The notes under the pieces are model-generated. The model was not told where the DNA came from, did not search any database, and saw nothing but the letters and a program-made list of their open reading frames with translations. 64,000 nucleotides of DNA from Deltaproteobacteria bacterium (lineage in GTDB: Bacteria; Desulfobacterota; Desulfobacteria; Desulfobacterales; Desulfatibacillaceae), in NCBI GenBank assembly GCA_016235345.1, contig JACRLG010000028.1, forward strand, positions 126,001 to 190,000, written 5' to 3'. A program made the position numbers and the translations under genes. Positions 61,019-64,000 of this stretch are shown here, piece after piece. Numbering within the stretch: position 1 is the stretch's first letter; each line of letters begins with the position of its first letter.

Positions 61019-61714
61019 GTGCGCTTAAAGGCGCTTTTTTTTCCGGAGGTTCCTTACGGAGTTGCAAGAAAATGCCTGGCCCTGTCCGCCGTGGTGGCCT
61101 TCTACACCGTAGCTTACATGTATCTGAACGAGGCCACCTTTCACGGCGAAAAATTTTACACCGTGGCCCTTCCCTTCGAGAAAGACATCCCTTTCGTCCA
61201 GGAGCTTGTCCCCTCCTACATCTTCGTCTATTTTCTGGTCATAACGATGTTTCTTGCGCTCGACAGCGACGCTTTGCTTTCCGAGGCGGTGAAAACATTC
61301 CTCGTGTGCATGGGCATCCACCTGGCCTTTTTCTACTTCATGCCGGTGATGATGACCGAAAGGCCCCACCTTGTTCCCAACGGCAACCTGTGGCACGACT
61401 ACGCCGCCTTCTGGTACTGGGTGGACAAGCCCACGGCCCTCTTTCCCTCCGGGCACGTCTCCATGTCCTTCCTGTCGGCCTACTACACCCGGCGCATCCA
61501 TCCAAGGCTCGGGAATTTCTGCCTTGTATGCGCGGCTTACGTGGGGGTTTCGGTGGTGCTGATAAAGCAGCACTACATAGCGGACGTGGTGGCCGGATAT
61601 CTGCTGGCAACGGTCAGCTATCTGGTTTTCAAGAGGCTTGACGCGAAAAAGGAAGTGGGGCGGCCGGTGCGGTTTGAAACAGAAGAGATTGCCGAGGGCA
61701 GAAAAGCGGCATAA
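61019..61714 (+). CDS. PAP2 superfamily membrane phosphatase
   Basis: About 231 residues with five to six membrane helices. The PAP2 motifs are KPTALFPSGHVSMSF (PSGH motif) and LIKQHYIADVVAGYLLA (H-x3-D motif). It probably dephosphorylates a lipid phosphate or transfers a phospho-head group at the membrane; the arrangement resembles the inositol-phosphorylceramide-synthase-like branch. The GTG at 61019 has GGGAGG 5 nt upstream; an ATG at 60980 is in frame but follows a fragment of the modular repeat end (GGCTGTTGAAAAATGG). Confidence 0.8.
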   Translation: MRLKALFFPEVPYGVARKCLALSAVVAFYTVAYMYLNEATFHGEKFYTVALPFEKDIPFVQELVPSYIFVYFLVITMFLALDSDALLSEAVKTFLVCMGIHLAFFYFMPVMMTERPHLVPNGNLWHDYAAFWYWVDKPTALFPSGHVSMSFLSAYYTRRIHPRLGNFCLVCAAYVGVSVVLIKQHYIADVVAGYLLATVSYLVFKRLDAKKEVGRPVRFETEEIAEGRKAA

Positions 61715-61729
61715 TACCGGACCAAAAGT

Positions 61730-61770
61730 AAAAAGCGCCGAAGGCTCTTTGAGGGCCCTGGGCGCTTTTT
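61730..61770. terminator. Bidirectional intrinsic terminator
   Basis: AAAAAGCGCC (61730-61739) and GGCGCTTTTT (61761-61770) between convergent genes; T-runs in both directions. Confidence 0.85.
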
Positions 61771-61811
61771 CTTTTGTTTTGATTAATTTCCCGCTGGCAG
61801 GCCCCAAAGCC

Positions 61812-63944
61812 TCATGCCGGGGAGCCTGGTCCTTTTTCCGAAGTTCCGGAAGGCAGGGGGGCATCCAGCACGGCCCGCACTATATTGGCAAGATCCCTGT
61901 ATGAAAAGGGTTTTTCCAGGAAGTTGTAATTTCCGTCAGGCAATTCCATGCGGTCGGCGTGGCCGGACATGAAAATGACCCTCATTTCAGGCGAAAGCCC
62001 GCGAATTCTTTCGGCCAGAGCCCATCCGCCCATTTTCGGCATCACCACGTCCGTAAGCAGAAGCGAAACTCCGCCATCGCCGTCGCCATAGAGAAAGAGG
62101 GCCTGGGAGGCGTCGCAGGCCTCGATGACCTTGTATCCCAGGCTTTGAAGAATGCGGCTGGCCACCGCCCGCACCGCCTGCTCATCCTCCACCAGAAGTA
62201 TGGTCTCGCTTCCCCTTGGAAGGCTTTTGGTTTCGCTTCTTGCGCTTGCCGGGGTTTCTTCTCCCCTTGGAAGGAAGATTCTGAAGGTGGCTCCCTCCCC
62301 TGCCCGGCTTTCAGCCTTGATGGCGCCGCCGTGCTGCTTGATTATCCCGTGCACCGAAGCAAGCCCAAGCCCCTTGCCCTGGCCGATTTCCTTGGTGGTG
62401 AAAAAGGGCTCGAAAACCTGGCTCAGGATTGTTTCATCCATTCCGTAACCGGTGTCGACAAAGGAAATAACCACGTAATTTCCGGCCGGTATTTCAGGAT
62501 CGGTTCCGTCCGCCGTAACAAAGCCGGTTTCTATTGTTATGCCGCCGCCTTCGGGCATGGCGTCCTTGGAATTCATGGCAAGGCTTATGAGGACCTGCTC
62601 GAGCTGGCCCCGGTCGGCCTTCACCGTACCCAGTTCAGTAGTAAGGTTCAGCATGATGGTGATGCCCTCGCCCACAAGCCTGTCCAACATGGTGCTGAAA
62701 TTCCGTATCATGGAATTCAAATCCATGGGCCTCATGGAAAGAGTCTGCCTGCGGCCGTAGGCAAGAAGCTGCCGGGTAAGGTCGCTGGCCCTGCGGGCCG
62801 CCAGGCGCACCTGGTAAAGTGCTTCCCTTGTCTCGTGGGAAACGTCGCCCGGCCCTTCCAGGATGAGTTCCATGTGTCCCAGAATAACGGTCAGGAGGTT
62901 GTTGAAATCGTGAGCCACGCCGCCGGCCAGCCTTCCCACGGCCTCCATCTTGCGTGCCCTGGTCAGTTGTTCCGAAAGCCGCCTGTTTTCCTTTTCGGCC
63001 AGGATCTTTCCGGTAACTTCATTGAAAACGCAGGCGAACCGGCCCGAAGCCGGGCTGTAGGCATAGCCTGAAAAAAAGCGGCTGCCGCTTTCGGTGAAGT
63101 TCTCGAAATTCATGGGCTCGCCGGTTGTTGCTATCTTGCTGAATCTCTCTATCCAGCGGGGCTCGACCTCATGAAACACCCTTGCCACGCTCTGGCCCGC
63201 TATGTCCTGCCTTTTTACGCCGAAAAGCTTTTCAAATGCCGGGTTGACGTCCACGAAACGGCATTTTCCGCCTTCGCCCTCCTCACCGCTTCCGGCTTCC
63301 ATGAGGCAGAAGGCCGAAAGCATGGAATTGAACAGGGCGCGGTAATCCCTCTCCGCCTTGCGGTGGCTGGTGATGTCCCTGAAAATGCAAAGGACCGTGG
63401 TGAACCTGCCCTGTTCGTCCCGTTCGGGGATGAGCCTCATGTTGACGATTCGAAGGCCGTCATCAAGAGGGTAGGAGAATTCCGACTCAACACTCTGGCC
63501 CTTTTCAAAGACCATTTGTATTTTTTCACGGAAAAAAGACTTCGCGTCTTCCGGAATGCCGATTTCCGCGTGGGTCCTGCCTATGATCTCGGCCGGGGTT
63601 TTCCGGAAGAAGCTGTTGATGGCCGGGCTCACGTACAGGTGGCGGCCTTCGGAATCAATCCTCATGATGAGATCCGGGGTGTTTTCCACCAGCGCCCTGT
63701 ATTTTTCCCGGCTCCGGCGCAAGATGCTCTCGGCTTTTCTTCTTCTGAAAACGGCATACAAGAGGCCTGCGGATAGGGCCGAAAGAAGCATGATAACGGC
63801 AACCGTTACCGGCAGCAGTCTGGGGTAGGATGAAAAAAGGACGCCAAGCCTGTTATTGGCGGCGCAACCCGCCACCGGCAGAAGAAGCAGGATAAAAATG
63901 GCTGAGACAGACAGTATGCGCATCAAATTGAAGGTAAATGGCAC
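61812..63944 (-). CDS. PAS-domain hybrid histidine kinase with C-terminal receiver
   Basis: 710 residues. A hydrophobic N-terminus and second helix (LLPVTVAVIMLLSALSAGLL), two PAS domains (YRALVENTPDLIMRIDSEGR; FVDVNPAFEKLFGVKRQDIA), a dimerisation domain with phospho-His in GGVAHDFNNLLTVILGHM, ATPase boxes (SLAMNSKDAMPEGG, DTGYGMD, GKGLGLASVHGI) and a receiver with LLLTDVVMPKMGG holding the phospho-Asp. It senses an unknown signal. The start is a GTG at 63944 (GGAG upstream); the ATG at 63923 is a good alternative and gives a lipobox-like PVAGC. No response-regulator gene is adjacent in the window. Confidence 0.88.
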   Translation of the reverse strand: MPFTFNLMRILSVSAIFILLLLPVAGCAANNRLGVLFSSYPRLLPVTVAVIMLLSALSAGLLYAVFRRRKAESILRRSREKYRALVENTPDLIMRIDSEGRHLYVSPAINSFFRKTPAEIIGRTHAEIGIPEDAKSFFREKIQMVFEKGQSVESEFSYPLDDGLRIVNMRLIPERDEQGRFTTVLCIFRDITSHRKAERDYRALFNSMLSAFCLMEAGSGEEGEGGKCRFVDVNPAFEKLFGVKRQDIAGQSVARVFHEVEPRWIERFSKIATTGEPMNFENFTESGSRFFSGYAYSPASGRFACVFNEVTGKILAEKENRRLSEQLTRARKMEAVGRLAGGVAHDFNNLLTVILGHMELILEGPGDVSHETREALYQVRLAARRASDLTRQLLAYGRRQTLSMRPMDLNSMIRNFSTMLDRLVGEGITIMLNLTTELGTVKADRGQLEQVLISLAMNSKDAMPEGGGITIETGFVTADGTDPEIPAGNYVVISFVDTGYGMDETILSQVFEPFFTTKEIGQGKGLGLASVHGIIKQHGGAIKAESRAGEGATFRIFLPRGEETPASARSETKSLPRGSETILLVEDEQAVRAVASRILQSLGYKVIEACDASQALFLYGDGDGGVSLLLTDVVMPKMGGWALAERIRGLSPEMRVIFMSGHADRMELPDGNYNFLEKPFSYRDLANIVRAVLDAPLPSGTSEKGPGSPA

Positions 63945-64000
63945 TCTGACGGCTCCGAAATGGCTGGTGAACGTTTTGGCGAGAAGTGGCCGAGCCTGAT

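Overview
The window is high-GC, gene-dense bacterial chromosome that looks like a strictly anaerobic Desulfobacterota (Desulfobacterales-type sulfate reducer or a syntrophic relative). The basis is the combination of Hdr/MvhD/Flx redox complexes, a MetV-MetF module, a 2-hydroxyacyl-CoA dehydratase subunit, a TRAP solute receptor, a type II secretion (T2SS) cluster with GspN and an ExeA-type ATPase, and apparent selenocysteine use. The genus cannot be fixed from sequence alone. No rRNA, tRNA, CRISPR array, prophage or transposase gene was seen.

Layout. 1-5005, minus strand: dapA (cut by the window edge), a TPR lipoprotein, a zinc-ribbon protein with a degenerate receiver domain, pilU, pilT and yggT. 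5498-13628: an SGNH hydrolase, a YchJ-family protein, a pabB-pabC fusion, an acyl-CoA synthetase, miaA and an FGE-like secreted protein. 14067-17739: a tetR gene with its own promoter and operator-like palindrome, a 2-hydroxyacyl-CoA dehydratase subunit and a TRAP receptor with a perfect 16-bp palindrome in its promoter region. 17901-23186: a minus-strand operon flxD-flxC-flxB-flxA-apbE-cobO behind a strong promoter; flxD has an in-frame UGA at the position of a conserved Cys and is called here as a selenoprotein. 23577-24803: an isolated DegT-family protein resembling the E1 dehydratase, with His instead of the PLP lysine. 25459-37892: a ten-gene, tightly packed plus-strand operon mvhD - degenerate gltB-like - gltB core - gltB amidotransferase/GXGXG - hdrC - hdrB - tandem hdrA - mvhD - metV - metF. 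37965-43490: a GlcF-like protein, rpmF, a thinned fabG-acpP-glyA cluster, folK and a small PP0621-like protein. 43540-58626: the T2SS genes gspI, J, K, L, M, N, C, exeA, a PIN toxin-antitoxin pair, a GspB-like TPR protein, gspD, gspE and a TPR membrane protein. 59051-63944: a B12-binding radical SAM protein, a PAP2 phosphatase and a PAS hybrid histidine kinase.

How the genes fit together. The ten-gene operon joins the parts of an Hdr-linked methylenetetrahydrofolate reductase (HdrABC-MvhD-MetVF, known as one complex in acetogens) to a split glutamate synthase without an NADPH subunit. This suggests that Hdr/MvhD electron carriers could serve both folate C1 reduction or oxidation and glutamate formation. 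The separate Flx operon could connect NAD(H) to Hdr-type carriers.

The second striking property is repeat content. At least ten copies of a modular palindromic repeat of about 120-195 bp lie between genes, often directly after a stop codon or just before a start. They share end sequences but have exchangeable centres, and two copies carry the same extra insert in the central loop. Three further repeat types are present: an element built on a 25-bp arm (13799, 24840, 45861), a 162-bp MITE-like element at 43069, and REP-like pairs at 11441 and 60791.
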